In this document: one piece after another, positions 56,084 to 64,000 of the stretch
Layout: every line of letters begins with the position of its first letter
Numbering within the stretch: the first letter of the stretch is position 1
IMG/VR virus record: IMGVR_UViG_3300009610_000003
Coordinates: 18,173-82,172 of that record
Strand: one strand, 5' to 3'
DNA length: 64,000 bases
Source: a virus
Translations under genes and position numbers: made by a program
Notes under the pieces: model-generated
Database searches by the model: none
What the model was told of the DNA's origin: nothing
What the model saw: only the letters and a program-made list of their open reading frames with translations

Positions 56084-56178
56084 AGCTCACACCAGAAACA
56101 GGCGGCGCGTTCCTGTTGGGGTCATTGTTCATGCTGCTTCTCGTAACCATGGCAGAGTATTGGCAGGCGGGGCAGTGA
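56080..56178 (+). CDS. 32-aa single-pass membrane peptide
   Basis: MKLTPETGGAFLLGSLFMLL, LVTMAEYWQAGQ: a single transmembrane helix with short polar ends. ATG 56080 in ATGA with the previous stop, and its TGA overlaps the next GTG (GTGA), so it fits the coupled chain. Function unknown. Confidence 0.5.
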   Translation: MKLTPETGGAFLLGSLFMLLLVTMAEYWQAGQ

Positions 56179-56384
56179 GCGACACCCATGCCCTGCCCGT
56201 CGCCCGGCTGGTGAAAGCCGTGGAAGCGCTGCTGGCCTCGCTGTCCCACGACGATCAGGGGACGATGATCGGCGGCAAGTACCAAGGCGGCAACGGCGGG
56301 CTCATCTCCCCCGCCACGGTCGCGCTGGCCGACGAGGTGCGCCGCGCGCTCAACGCGCTTGCCAACCTCAATGGCCGGTCTTGA
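56175..56384 (+). CDS. small protein, 69 aa, unknown
   Basis: GTG start. SDTHALPVARLVKAVEALLA, GTMIGGKYQGGNGGLISPAT, VALADEVRRALNAL. Short and helical, no family. Last gene of the plus block; its end overlaps the 3' end of a minus gene by 17 bases (convergent). Confidence 0.55.
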   Translation: MSDTHALPVARLVKAVEALLASLSHDDQGTMIGGKYQGGNGGLISPATVALADEVRRALNALANLNGRS

Positions 56385-56565
56385 CCCAGACCGTGACCCT
56401 GATCGTGTTGTCGGGCATGTCGAAATTGCGCTCGACCACCGTGTAGGTTTCCCCGTCCCCGAACGTCACATCGTCGCCGACCATGGGCGGGGTGTACATC
56501 AGGTAATCGCCCAGCGCCTTGCCGCCGTCCACGTAGAAACTCACCTTGTCTGCGCCGTTGGCCAT
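56368..56565 (-). CDS. small beta-rich protein, 65 aa
   Basis: MANGADKVSFYVDGGKALGD, YLMYTPPMVGDDVTFGDGET, YTVVERNFDMPDNTIRVTVW. A single SH3-like beta domain seems likely. Last gene of the tail/lysis block, convergent with the early plus genes. Unrecognised. Confidence 0.55.
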   Translation of the reverse strand: MANGADKVSFYVDGGKALGDYLMYTPPMVGDDVTFGDGETYTVVERNFDMPDNTIRVTVWVKTGH

Positions 56566-56574
56566 GTCAGTTCC

Positions 56575-57009
56575 TCATCGAATTGGAATTGTGGACGGCG
56601 GGAAAATCTTGATGTCGCCGCCGGGAAAGACCGGGCTGGGGTGGTTCTCCGGGTCGCGCGCATAGGCGATGATCGCCCCCAGCATGTTGCAAAGTGCAAC
56701 AGCCTGATTGGCATCCGGCTCGTTTGGCGTCTCAATCGAAATCACCCACCTGTCCTGCCCCGAATAGGCGAACGGCCTGCTGACCCGGTAGTCATTGCCG
56801 CCGCCGCTCACGCTGGCGATGCGCATGAAGCAGTCGGTTGCCGGTATCGGGGCTTCCGAGTAGGTCGAAAAGAATACGCTGGCGAACTCGTTGTCGGTCG
56901 TGAGCTTGTAGGCGAAATAGCCGGGGATCAAGACCAGCGCGAGCGCGATGATGACCCCCACGTTGCGGAGGGTCAGGCCCTTCAGGTAACCAAGCCAGTC
57001 GTTCACCAT
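56575..57009 (-). CDS. membrane-anchored protein, 144 aa
   Basis: One N-terminal transmembrane helix (VGVIIALALVLIPGYFAYKL) after a short cytoplasmic part, then a domain with two Cys (TDCFMRIASVSG, AVALCNMLGAIIAYARDP) probably in the periplasm. The position next to holin-like and amidase genes suggests a lysis accessory, but spanin features are not evident. Confidence 0.55.
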   Translation of the reverse strand: MVNDWLGYLKGLTLRNVGVIIALALVLIPGYFAYKLTTDNEFASVFFSTYSEAPIPATDCFMRIASVSGGGNDYRVSRPFAYSGQDRWVISIETPNEPDANQAVALCNMLGAIIAYARDPENHPSPVFPGGDIKIFPPSTIPIR

Positions 57010-57124
57010 ATGTCTGCCCCGTACAGGCGGTTCGTGCCTTCGCCGCTGTCTGATACCGGCCAGACCCCGGAAACGCGCTGGCGGGGCCGCTGGGTGGCCC
57101 AGCGCTGATTTTAACCGCCGAAGA
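57010..57124. other. spacer in the lysis block
   Basis: No gene seen. It contains a short GCTGGG/CCCAGC hairpin followed on the plus strand by GCGCTGATTTTAAC, which could be a weak terminator. Confidence 0.3.
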
Positions 57125-57334
57125 TCAGGTCACACTCGGCAACCCGACATGAACTCCGGTGAACTGAAGCAACAGCAGGATGATGATCAGCACCGCAACG
57201 ACCACCATGGCCATCTTGGCGAAGCGGTTGAACGGCTCTGCCACGTTCAGGTAGTCGAGCGCCCAGAACACCAGCCCGCCGACGAGGGCCAGCACGATTA
57301 TCCAGACGAGCAGGTTGACCAGTGCGGCTATCAT
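57125..57334 (-). CDS. holin-like two-helix membrane protein, 69 aa
   Basis: Two transmembrane helices (VNLLVWIIVLALVGGLVFWA and MVVVAVLIIILLLL) separated by NVAEPFNRFAK. Size, topology and location 13 bases after the amidase gene fit a holin that opens the inner membrane, although this sequence type is also found as a general small membrane protein. GAAAGGATCGCAGTC precedes the ATG. Confidence 0.6.
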   Translation of the reverse strand: MIAALVNLLVWIIVLALVGGLVFWALDYLNVAEPFNRFAKMAMVVVAVLIIILLLLQFTGVHVGLPSVT

Positions 57335-57347
57335 GACTGCGATCCTT

Positions 57348-58079
57348 TCACGGTTCGACGGTCGGTTCCGGCGATGAAGCCGTCTCCACGGACATCACGC
57401 TTACGACAGCCTGCTCTCTTTCCCGCACAGTCGAACGCAGGCGGTCGCCGCAGGCTTTCGCGCCTTTGACGGATGCGTCGAAGGCGAGGCGTGTATAATC
57501 CCACTTGCCCGATTGCGCGATGCCGAGATTGGCCTGCACCTCAGCGTGGGAAAGAACAGTATCGTCGGTGATGGGGATGGAATAGCGCGAGCAAAGCTCG
57601 GCCACGACCTGACACATCGTCTCCCACTGGGTTTCAGTGGTGGGATATTTGCCCGCGCTGAACGGGTTTTCAACCGCACCCGCCATTGAACAGCAGGAAA
57701 CACCAATTGAACCAGTATTACAGTTCTTCGTGTGCGCTGCATACCGGCCATCGGAAGTATTCACATTGTCCTTGATGGAATAGCTGCCGCGAACCAGCCT
57801 GCCATCGTCCTCAACGAGGATGTGGTAATGGGCCACATCGTCGCTGTTGGCTTTCCAAGCGCCTGCCGTCCAATGGACGATCACCCGTTCCATCGAACAG
57901 TCGGGCATCCACTCATCCGGGATAATCCCGTTGGGGATGATCGGCTCAGGCACATCAGGTGCCCACAGGTCGAGCGCGTCGAAAATGGCTTCTTCCGTGA
58001 GCGGGCCATAAACGCCATCGGTCGGGCCGGGGTCGAGCCCCAGCGCCCGCAGGCGTGATTGCAGTTCAGCGGTTCTCAT
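57348..58079 (-). CDS. endolysin: peptidoglycan-binding domain plus N-acetylmuramoyl-L-alanine amidase, 243 aa
   Basis: N-terminus (ELQSRLRALGLDPGPTDGVY, GPLTEEAIFDAL) is a PG_binding_1 repeat; the rest is amidase_2: MERVIVHWTAGAWKAN (zinc His), AHYHILVEDDGRLVRG, KNCNTGSIGVSCCSMAG, TVLSHAEVQANLGI (second zinc His), and SGKWDYTRLAF. Cleaves the amide between MurNAc and L-Ala. No signal peptide, so it needs the holin. Overlaps the upstream gene by 14 bases. Confidence 0.88.
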   Translation of the reverse strand: MRTAELQSRLRALGLDPGPTDGVYGPLTEEAIFDALDLWAPDVPEPIIPNGIIPDEWMPDCSMERVIVHWTAGAWKANSDDVAHYHILVEDDGRLVRGSYSIKDNVNTSDGRYAAHTKNCNTGSIGVSCCSMAGAVENPFSAGKYPTTETQWETMCQVVAELCSRYSIPITDDTVLSHAEVQANLGIAQSGKWDYTRLAFDASVKGAKACGDRLRSTVREREQAVVSVMSVETASSPEPTVEP

Positions 58080-58566
58080 TTTTCAGCTCCCTTTTAGGCG
58101 GTGGTGCCTTTGCCGCCGATGTTGCTGCCGTTAACGCCGCCGTTGCCTCTGCCACCTTGTCATTGGCAGCTTCCATGACTTCCGTGAGCCGGGCAGCTTG
58201 CAGCTTGCTTTCATTGATGGCCTGATAGCTGCGGATAAGCTCGTTGTTGACGCTGCCGAACGCCGTAGCGCGGGTGTCCCAGATCGCCTCAAGGGCGCTG
58301 GCCAACTGCTCGTCGGTCACATCGGCGCTGGTGCCGCTTTCCAGCGCGCTGGTGATGTCCGGGCTGTTGCTGACCGCGTGAACGGCGAGCAGAAGCGGGC
58401 GCTCGTCGCCCCGGAATATCTGGTTGGCGTAGGCCAGCCGGTTGGCGTAATTCGGCGTTTCCGGGGGCTCCCCGGTAGCGCGTTGCGCGATCTGCATGGC
58501 CGCGTAAGCGACACGCTGGCAGAACAGCTTGTCGGCGATTTCCGTCATGACTTTTTCACTGGCCAT
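58066..58566 (-). CDS. helical protein upstream of endolysin, 166 aa
   Basis: MTEIADKLFCQRVAYAAMQI, ANRLAYANQIFRGDERPLLL, AVHAVSNSPDITSALES, LASALEAIWDTRATAF and Ala-rich C-terminus (AATAALTAATSAAKA). Phage proteins of this style (RxxYAxQIFxG) lie between tail and lysis genes. Start at 58566 is backed by GGGGA 8 bases upstream. Function unknown. Confidence 0.6.
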   Translation of the reverse strand: MASEKVMTEIADKLFCQRVAYAAMQIAQRATGEPPETPNYANRLAYANQIFRGDERPLLLAVHAVSNSPDITSALESGTSADVTDEQLASALEAIWDTRATAFGSVNNELIRSYQAINESKLQAARLTEVMEAANDKVAEATAALTAATSAAKAPPPKRELKNENR

Positions 58567-58843
58567 CGAATAGGTCCCCTATGGTTTCGCCGCCCAGCAG
58601 GCTGAACGGTATCTGGCCCAGCTTCTCGGCGAATGTCAGTGGCGTCGGCGGTGGCCCGCTGTCGGCTACCCAGTCATCCCGTTCGCGGTCGAAGACGGCG
58701 CGTTGGCCTGTCTCAAGTTCCGGCGGTGCCTTGGTGGTGGCGTAGGCCGGGATGATGAAGGCTCCGGGCTCAAGCAAATCCGGGTCGGCGTCGTCTTCCC
58801 CGGTGAATTCGCCGGTCTGGAAGTGGTAATTGTAAATTCGCAT
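58556..58843 (-). CDS. small tail-fibre-associated protein, 95 aa
   Basis: MRIYNYHFQTGEFTGEDDAD, AFIIPAYATTKAPPELETGQ, AVFDRERDDWVADSG. The YxYdxxTGEf, P...A..PP...G and VFDxxxxxW pattern is typical of phage tail fibre assembly-type proteins. It follows the tail collar fibre gene by 14 bases. Confidence 0.7.
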   Translation of the reverse strand: MRIYNYHFQTGEFTGEDDADPDLLEPGAFIIPAYATTKAPPELETGQRAVFDRERDDWVADSGPPPTPLTFAEKLGQIPFSLLGGETIGDLFDGQ

Positions 58844-58857
58844 CTTAACACTCTCCC

Positions 58858-60027
58858 CTAGTATTTGATGCAGGCCAGCAGCGCGATATTTCTCGGGCGG
58901 GTTTCAGCCATCGCGGGCGTGGCGTTGACGGTGACGGTATGGGCGTGGTTAGCCACAGTGTCGGTATAGCCGCCGCTGAAAGTGTGGCCATGCGCGCCGC
59001 CTGTGCCCGTGTTGGCCGACCGACTGTCCCTAGCATCGCCGCCTTCTATGGAATTCTCCCAGTAGTTCGCATGAGTATAGATTTGAGTGTACGTGTGGCT
59101 GTGCGCCGCCGCTGCGTCGATGGTGCCGTAGGCGGCATGGTTGTGGGTGCCTGCTGCGCCGCTGCTTGCAGTGTGCGCGTGGCTTTCGATGGCGTCCTGT
59201 TGCAGGGTGCCGATGGCGCGGGATGCATCCACGCCTCGCGCATTGTCCCAGTTGCGCACGAAGTTGCCGCGTCCATCAGGGATGCGGAACGTGGTCGAGC
59301 CGTCACCGGGCGAGAACTGGCCTTCCGTCCACAGGGCATCGGTTGACGTGAGGTTGCCGCTGGCCTGTGCAAAGCCCCACAGGCTGGTGTAGCTCGCGCG
59401 GGTCAGCAGTGCCCCGTTCAGGCGCAGGAAGCCCGCTGGCGGGTTCGCCGAGGGCACGTGAACCACGCCGCCGACCGGGAAGGCCCCACCCATCGTGTTG
59501 TCGGTGAACAGGTTGGTGCCGTCATAGAACAGCGTGATGCTGGCCCCTGCCGTCAGGGTCAGCGCCGTGACACCGTCCACCGTTTCAGCCGCGTAGGGGT
59601 CGATGGTGATGGTGATGTTGGCCGCGATGATGCGCACCCACCAGCCCGCGATGAGCGTCGCCTTGGGGTCTATGGCGACCGTCTGCGCCGACGCACCGCT
59701 GAAGTTGAACAGGGTGCCCCAATCACTCAGGTGCAGCGTAGCGCCGCCGGAAGCGATGGTGCGGGCGAAGTTGCCTGCCGACGAGTACCGGTGCCCCACC
59801 GGGTCGATGAAGCCGCGCAGGGCGCTGCCGACGCCGTCATAGACGTAGTCAACCCACGACGCCGCGTTGGTGTCGTTTATCCAGTTCAGGCCCGCCACCT
59901 TGTAGGTGGGCACGGCAGCGCCCTTGTGGGTCGTGTGCAGCGCGTCGCGCCATGCGTTCAGGTCGGCAGCGAGGCCGGAACCCGACTTGGTGCTGGCAAC
60001 GATGGTGCCGAAATTAAACTGGCTCAT
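58858..60027 (-). CDS. tail collar fibre protein, 389 aa
   Basis: N-terminal shaft (MSQFNFGTIVASTKSGSG, LNAWRDALHTTHKGA) then a collar domain: GGVVHVPSANPPAGFLRLNG, LTRASYTSLWGFAQASG, FRIPDGRGNFVRNWD, RAIGTLQQDAIESHAHT, and repeated His-x-His words (GTHNHAAYG, HSHTYTQIYTH, HGHTF, NHAHTVTV) that coordinate iron in related T4/T-even-type needles. End RPRNIALLACIKY is the usual collar terminus. Follows the J-like hub by ATGA. Confidence 0.88.
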   Translation of the reverse strand: MSQFNFGTIVASTKSGSGLAADLNAWRDALHTTHKGAAVPTYKVAGLNWINDTNAASWVDYVYDGVGSALRGFIDPVGHRYSSAGNFARTIASGGATLHLSDWGTLFNFSGASAQTVAIDPKATLIAGWWVRIIAANITITIDPYAAETVDGVTALTLTAGASITLFYDGTNLFTDNTMGGAFPVGGVVHVPSANPPAGFLRLNGALLTRASYTSLWGFAQASGNLTSTDALWTEGQFSPGDGSTTFRIPDGRGNFVRNWDNARGVDASRAIGTLQQDAIESHAHTASSGAAGTHNHAAYGTIDAAAAHSHTYTQIYTHANYWENSIEGGDARDSRSANTGTGGAHGHTFSGGYTDTVANHAHTVTVNATPAMAETRPRNIALLACIKY

Positions 60028-63000
60028 TGAACCCTTCCCCAGCCTTTCGACATCCAGTCGAATGTCAGGCTCTTCAACACATTGCCACTGGTGTAAAATT
60101 TCACGTTGAAAGACGTTTCGGTCTTCGCGCTTACGATCCAGTAATCGCCCTGCACCATGTTCTGCGGCGTGATGACCACTGCCGGGGGCACCCGGTACTT
60201 GCCATTCGGATAAGTGATCGTGATGCCGGGCGCAGGAGCTATGATGTCGTCGCCCTGTTCGATGCGGTCGGCCATATCGATGGTCACCGACAACTGCTGG
60301 ATGGCGGGCGTGGTGGTCGAATAGACGGTGTTGCTCTCAACGTCCATTTCCACCTTGCCCTTGAGTACCAGCCGGAACTGGATGCCCCACGCCACGATGT
60401 CGGTCAGCCCGCCGAAAGGCCGCCATGCTTCCCACAGGTTCGATGTCGGGTTGACCTGCGTGATGCGGTATTCGGGCTGTATCGACCATTCCGATTTGTC
60501 GATGGGGTCGATGGGGTTGACGCTCGCCAGCGTCACCCATTTCGACATCACGTTCTGCGGGTTGTAGCCATAGGCGTCGATGAACAGGGTGATGCGCGCG
60601 GCGATGTTCTCGCCGAGGTTGATCTGATTGGCAAAGGTGTAGGTGCCGTCGATCTGGAAATTCAGCCCGGTGACATCGTCGGTCAGCCGCAATTCTTCGG
60701 CCACCATCTCGGTGTTCAACTTGACACCGGTAAAATTGGGGTCTTCCTGAATTACGGTGATGAAGTTCAGCGCTGTCAGGCTGGCAACATTAGTATAAAT
60801 CGTCTTCGCATTAGCAGATGCCAAGCCCCAAGGGCGCTTGGCTTTAATAAAAAATGTACCTGTTCTTGTGCCAATCTGCGCCGAGGTCGTCACGGTATCG
60901 ATGAGTGGCAGCGCCCCGTTCCAGATCGGCGCGACGATGCCATCGGCGGCATGGCGAAGCTCATACGAGACATCGACACCGGCCACGGCGTCCCACCGCA
61001 AGATTGACACGTCGCCCGTGGTCGAGATGCGGAAATTCTCGACATCGGCTGGCGGCTGCGAGAACTCGGTGGTGGCATGTGCAGGCGCATACAGCCAGTT
61101 CGAATAGCTGCCGTTCTCGAACACGCTGCGGATGCGCACCGTGTAGACGCCCGCCTCAAGCTGGCGGATTTCAGTGTTGTTGACCGTCGCGGCCTGCGAC
61201 GGCAGCGAAACCCACTTATCGGTGTCGTCGTTCTCTTCGCGATACTGTAGCTGGAACTGCGCCGTGCGCCCGAACGGTGGCGCATCCCAGCTTATGTACA
61301 GCACCGCCCAATACTGCACGCCGCCTTCGGAATAGACGCCATCGGTCACCTGCAAATTCTTCGGCGGCATCAGGAACGGGTCGATGGGGTCGCTGATGCC
61401 TTCGGTGTAGGCCGGGATTTGCCCGATGTCGGCGTTGGCGATTTCCGGGGCGTCGGCTACGAGGGTCAGCCGATGCACCATGTCTTCCATGGGCTCGATG
61501 CCGGTTACCCTGAAAACCCGACTGTCAGTGCCAGAATAACCAAAGGAAAACAGATCGTTAGCAGCAGGCATAGGAAGCCCAGTACCCACCAACTGAACCG
61601 TTGTGTATTCGCCTTGGTAAAGCGTCGGATCAACTGAGCGCTCAAGGTACGTGCCATTCGCCAGCCTGAAGCGGAACATATAGCCGGTGGTGCCTGCCAG
61701 CGTCAGGTTGGTGTCCACCGTGACGATCTGGTTGGGGCCGTCAACCGACACCACGCGCCCCGCGTAGAGCCCGTACTTGAAGCTGTCGAAATTCACCCTG
61801 ACGCGATCACCCCGGATGAGCGGCAGCGCGTCCCAGCTTGTCATGATGCTGTAGATGCCGGGCCGCAGGATGCGTTGCGCAAGGTGGAAGCGGGCATGTC
61901 GCCACACTCTGTCAGTGTGGGTCTGGCCCGGCGTGTCGAAGCCTTCCAGCAGGGTCGCATTGGCCTTGTTGTACCCATCGTTGTAGACGACGCGCTCGTC
62001 TTCCTTCCACTCTTTCTGCTCGTTGGGGAAGCGTATCCGGTAGCCGTGGGGGATGGGCTCAAGGTCGCGCTGCTCTTCGAAGTTCCAGCTATTGCGCGGG
62101 GTGAAAAGCTGGCTGATCGGCACGTTCTGATCGTCCCAGACGACAGACCATTTGCCATCTTTGAACACCGGCATGGCGCGGCCCGCCGCGCAGATTTCGG
62201 TCAGGAGGTCGAACACCGACATCTGGCCGACGACCCATTTGTCATAGACGAAGCCTTTGGTCTTGCAGTAGGCCGACCACTGCTGAAGCGCCACCAGATC
62301 GATCTTGGCCGTGGGGAATGGCCGCCGGTTGGCCCCGCATTGCAGCACCCACCTGAACAGGTCCGGGGGACTGCGGGAAGCCGTGTTGGCGACCCACGCC
62401 GTGCCGTTCCACGCGGTCACCTTTGAGGTGGCAAGGATGTTGTAGGTGTCCACGCTCTGGTTGATGCGGCCCGATGCCTTGACACGCAGTGCCGTCAGGC
62501 TGACCGGGGCGTCGGTGAAGCGCACCGGCTCGCCCGTGCGGAACGTACGGATGGCCGTCCACATGCAGGTGTCGAAGACCCCTATCTTCGACCGGTCGAT
62601 CTGCGCTTGGGACATTTCGTTGCCCTCTTTGTGGATTTCGAATTCGTACTGCCGACCGACCACCGGCAGGTTGATGGTGACCGTGCGCCGGGTCGCCTTC
62701 TGGGTGGCCAGAACCATCCAGAAATTGGGGGCGCTCGTCCACGTCACCCCGGACGGGTATTCCCGGTATCGGATGGAAATCGAATAGCCCATGCGCTGGC
62801 GCTTGCCCTTCTCGTCGATCCAGCACAGGCCGTTGGGCCACATGAAATCAAGCGCCACCTGATAGCCGTCCGTGGCGCACGCCTGCTTGCTCGGCGGGTC
62901 AACCTTCTTCAGTTCGATGCTCAGCGGGTTGTCGATGACGCTCGCCGGGTAAAGCGTCGTCGCGGGCTCGCCCACATAGTCGCCGTACCTGTGCTGAATT

Positions 63001-63686
63001 TCCGCTTCCGGGTAGCTGCTGACCAGCGTCTCGCCGATTTTGGCCGTGTCGATTTCCAGCGCCAGCGGCCCGTAGCCATTGCAGAATAACTGCCTGAGAT
63101 ACTGGTCGTCGCCGACTATCTCGGTGTAGGGGCTCGCCGCGAGCGGCGGGGTGATGCGCATCCGACCGAGTAGCAGGGGTATGGGTTGCCACTGGGCGAC
63201 TTGGTTGCGGCTCGCGCTGATGCTGTACACCGGCTTGGCGTCGCTGGGGTCTGGCGGCTTGGGCGCGAACAGCTTGTTGAGCAGGAATTGCAGGCCGATG
63301 CTGATGCCCAGCATGATCAGCTTGCCGAATATGCCCAGCGCCGCAATTGCCGCTTGGAACCCGGCAAAAGCACTGCTCAGCAGCGGTATCAGCGCCATGA
63401 ATGGCCCTTCCGCCACCGGGCGGGCGACCACCGAGGTGTTGGGCTTCAGCCTGACGTGGTCCCACATCTCTTCAGGAACGCGGGTGCCGTCCTGAAGGTA
63501 GAAGCCGAACTTGGCCGGGAAGATCGGCGCGCGGCCCTTGGCGAGCTTTATCGCTTCGGTGACCGACAGCCCCGCAGGCACGTCGAACGCTTCCCGCTGC
63601 GAGCCGAAAGCGTGCGGGAACAGGAAGACCCGGACCTTCTCGTCGGGCAGGAAGATTTCGCCATCGCGGGGCTCAGACGGCCTCAT
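60024..63686 (-). CDS. J-like central tail hub / host-specificity protein, 1,220 aa
   Basis: Large protein at the end of the tail module, starting with a ThiS/ubiquitin-like segment (EAFDVPAGLSVTEAIKLAKG) and a hydrophobic stretch near 95-140 (LGIFGKLIMLGISIGLQFLL). Middle: VYSISASRNQVAQWQPIPLL, LGRMRITPPLAASPYTEI, FCNGYGPLALEI, and the hub region ATDGYQVALDFMWPNGLCW, VGQMSVFDLLTEICAAGRAM. C-terminal half has fibronectin III-like strands (YWAVLYISWDAPPFGRTAQF, GVYTVRIRSVFENGSYSNW). Matches the phage-lambda gpJ layout. Overlaps NlpC/P60 by 14 bases. Confidence 0.88.
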   Translation of the reverse strand: MRPSEPRDGEIFLPDEKVRVFLFPHAFGSQREAFDVPAGLSVTEAIKLAKGRAPIFPAKFGFYLQDGTRVPEEMWDHVRLKPNTSVVARPVAEGPFMALIPLLSSAFAGFQAAIAALGIFGKLIMLGISIGLQFLLNKLFAPKPPDPSDAKPVYSISASRNQVAQWQPIPLLLGRMRITPPLAASPYTEIVGDDQYLRQLFCNGYGPLALEIDTAKIGETLVSSYPEAEIQHRYGDYVGEPATTLYPASVIDNPLSIELKKVDPPSKQACATDGYQVALDFMWPNGLCWIDEKGKRQRMGYSISIRYREYPSGVTWTSAPNFWMVLATQKATRRTVTINLPVVGRQYEFEIHKEGNEMSQAQIDRSKIGVFDTCMWTAIRTFRTGEPVRFTDAPVSLTALRVKASGRINQSVDTYNILATSKVTAWNGTAWVANTASRSPPDLFRWVLQCGANRRPFPTAKIDLVALQQWSAYCKTKGFVYDKWVVGQMSVFDLLTEICAAGRAMPVFKDGKWSVVWDDQNVPISQLFTPRNSWNFEEQRDLEPIPHGYRIRFPNEQKEWKEDERVVYNDGYNKANATLLEGFDTPGQTHTDRVWRHARFHLAQRILRPGIYSIMTSWDALPLIRGDRVRVNFDSFKYGLYAGRVVSVDGPNQIVTVDTNLTLAGTTGYMFRFRLANGTYLERSVDPTLYQGEYTTVQLVGTGLPMPAANDLFSFGYSGTDSRVFRVTGIEPMEDMVHRLTLVADAPEIANADIGQIPAYTEGISDPIDPFLMPPKNLQVTDGVYSEGGVQYWAVLYISWDAPPFGRTAQFQLQYREENDDTDKWVSLPSQAATVNNTEIRQLEAGVYTVRIRSVFENGSYSNWLYAPAHATTEFSQPPADVENFRISTTGDVSILRWDAVAGVDVSYELRHAADGIVAPIWNGALPLIDTVTTSAQIGTRTGTFFIKAKRPWGLASANAKTIYTNVASLTALNFITVIQEDPNFTGVKLNTEMVAEELRLTDDVTGLNFQIDGTYTFANQINLGENIAARITLFIDAYGYNPQNVMSKWVTLASVNPIDPIDKSEWSIQPEYRITQVNPTSNLWEAWRPFGGLTDIVAWGIQFRLVLKGKVEMDVESNTVYSTTTPAIQQLSVTIDMADRIEQGDDIIAPAPGITITYPNGKYRVPPAVVITPQNMVQGDYWIVSAKTETSFNVKFYTSGNVLKSLTFDWMSKGWGRVQ

Positions 63687-64000
63687 AGCGGTAAAAGCCC
63701 TCCAGCGTGCCAGCCACTCTCAGCGACTGGTAGCTTTCGATCACCGCCCCCGTGCCCTTCTCGATATGCAGCATCAGCCCGTCGCCGATGACGACACCAA
63801 CATGCGGGCGCAACATCCTGTACATCAGCACGCCGTCGCCCGCACGTGGCTCGGTCACTTTTACCCAGTCGTCCTTGCCGCCGTTCACCAGCCGGGTCGT
63901 CACCTCCCGGTCAAGCGCGGTCGGGTAAGAGGCGCTGTAGGCGGGAAGCTCAATACCCAGCACTTCGGCGTAGACCATGCGGAAAAGCCCCCAGCAGTCG
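63673..64000 (-). CDS. NlpC/P60 tail peptidase (N-terminus outside window)
   Basis: The frame is open to the window edge, so only the C-terminal part is present. It begins with the catalytic Cys motif DCWGLFRMVYAEVLG, then VTEPRAGDGVLMYRMLRPHV, GVVIGDGLMLHIEKG, where His residues complete the NlpC/P60 site. Such proteins sit at the tail tip and digest peptidoglycan during entry. An in-frame ATG at 63978 is internal, not the start, since it would remove the catalytic Cys. Confidence 0.85.
   Translation of the reverse strand, partial: DCWGLFRMVYAEVLGIELPAYSASYPTALDREVTTRLVNGGKDDWVKVTEPRAGDGVLMYRMLRPHVGVVIGDGLMLHIEKGTGAVIESYQSLRVAGTLEGFYRYEAV

Overview
The window is 64 kb of a tailed double-stranded DNA phage genome, cut out of a longer molecule: a gene runs off each end. 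Genes are densely packed, GC-rich, and mostly chained by ATGA, GTGA or TGATG overlaps. The structural genes (TerS, TerL, DUF4055-type portal, J-like tail hub, NlpC/P60 peptidase, tail-collar fibre, very large fibre) indicate a long-tailed virus, most likely a siphovirus. The host is probably an alphaproteobacterium: there is a GcrA-like zinc module, and a palindromic element encoding RFRHVAKPK that I associate, from memory and unchecked, with sphingomonads. I found no integrase, repressor, tRNA or CRISPR array.

Layout. (1) 17.4 to 1 kb, minus strand: TerL, portal, a small baseplate-like protein, a 2,556-residue collagen-like/fibre-repeat protein, three tandem paralogous fibre-tip proteins, a DUF4376-like protein and a multidomain protein (Nudix box plus ParB-like segment) leaving the window. 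(2) 17.6 to 19.1 kb, plus: six small genes ending in a terminator. (3) 20.6 to 19.3 kb, minus: TerS and two small genes. (4) 20.9 to 30.1 kb, plus: about 28 small early-type genes (GNAT, GcrA-like, DUF2786, papain/transglutaminase-like, many zinc-ribbon proteins). (5) 40.1 to 30.1 kb, minus: one long coupled operon with radical SAM enzyme, thymidine-hypermodification transferase-like protein, dual-specificity phosphatase, P-loop kinase, thymidylate synthase homologue, HD phosphohydrolase, family A DNA polymerase, exonuclease and nuclease. (6) 52.6 to 40.2 kb, minus: TOTE-type primase, two SF1 helicases, SSB, a second thymidine-hypermodification-family protein and unknowns. (7) 52.9 to 56.4 kb, plus: SNF2-like helicase and a set of related coiled-coil proteins. 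(8) 64 to 56.4 kb, minus: NlpC/P60, J-like hub, tail collar, endolysin, holin-like protein.

The most interesting system is a probable thymidine DNA-hypermodification pathway co-transcribed with the polymerase: TS-like dUMP hydroxymethylase, candidate 5-hmdU-DNA kinase, two transferase/pyrophosphorylase-like proteins and a radical SAM tailoring enzyme. A TS-like protein in such phages typically makes hydroxymethyl-dUMP, the polymerase incorporates it, the kinase activates it in DNA, and transferases and tailoring enzymes build the final base.

Regulation can partly be read from sequence. At least six promoters share TTGCC-like -35 boxes, a 17-bp spacer ending AAAAAGGATCG, and a TAnnnT-type -10. 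Six genes carry a CCAACCAACCA leader. The two divergent intergenic regions (20.6 and 52.7 kb) hold diverged copies of the same roughly 100-bp element.
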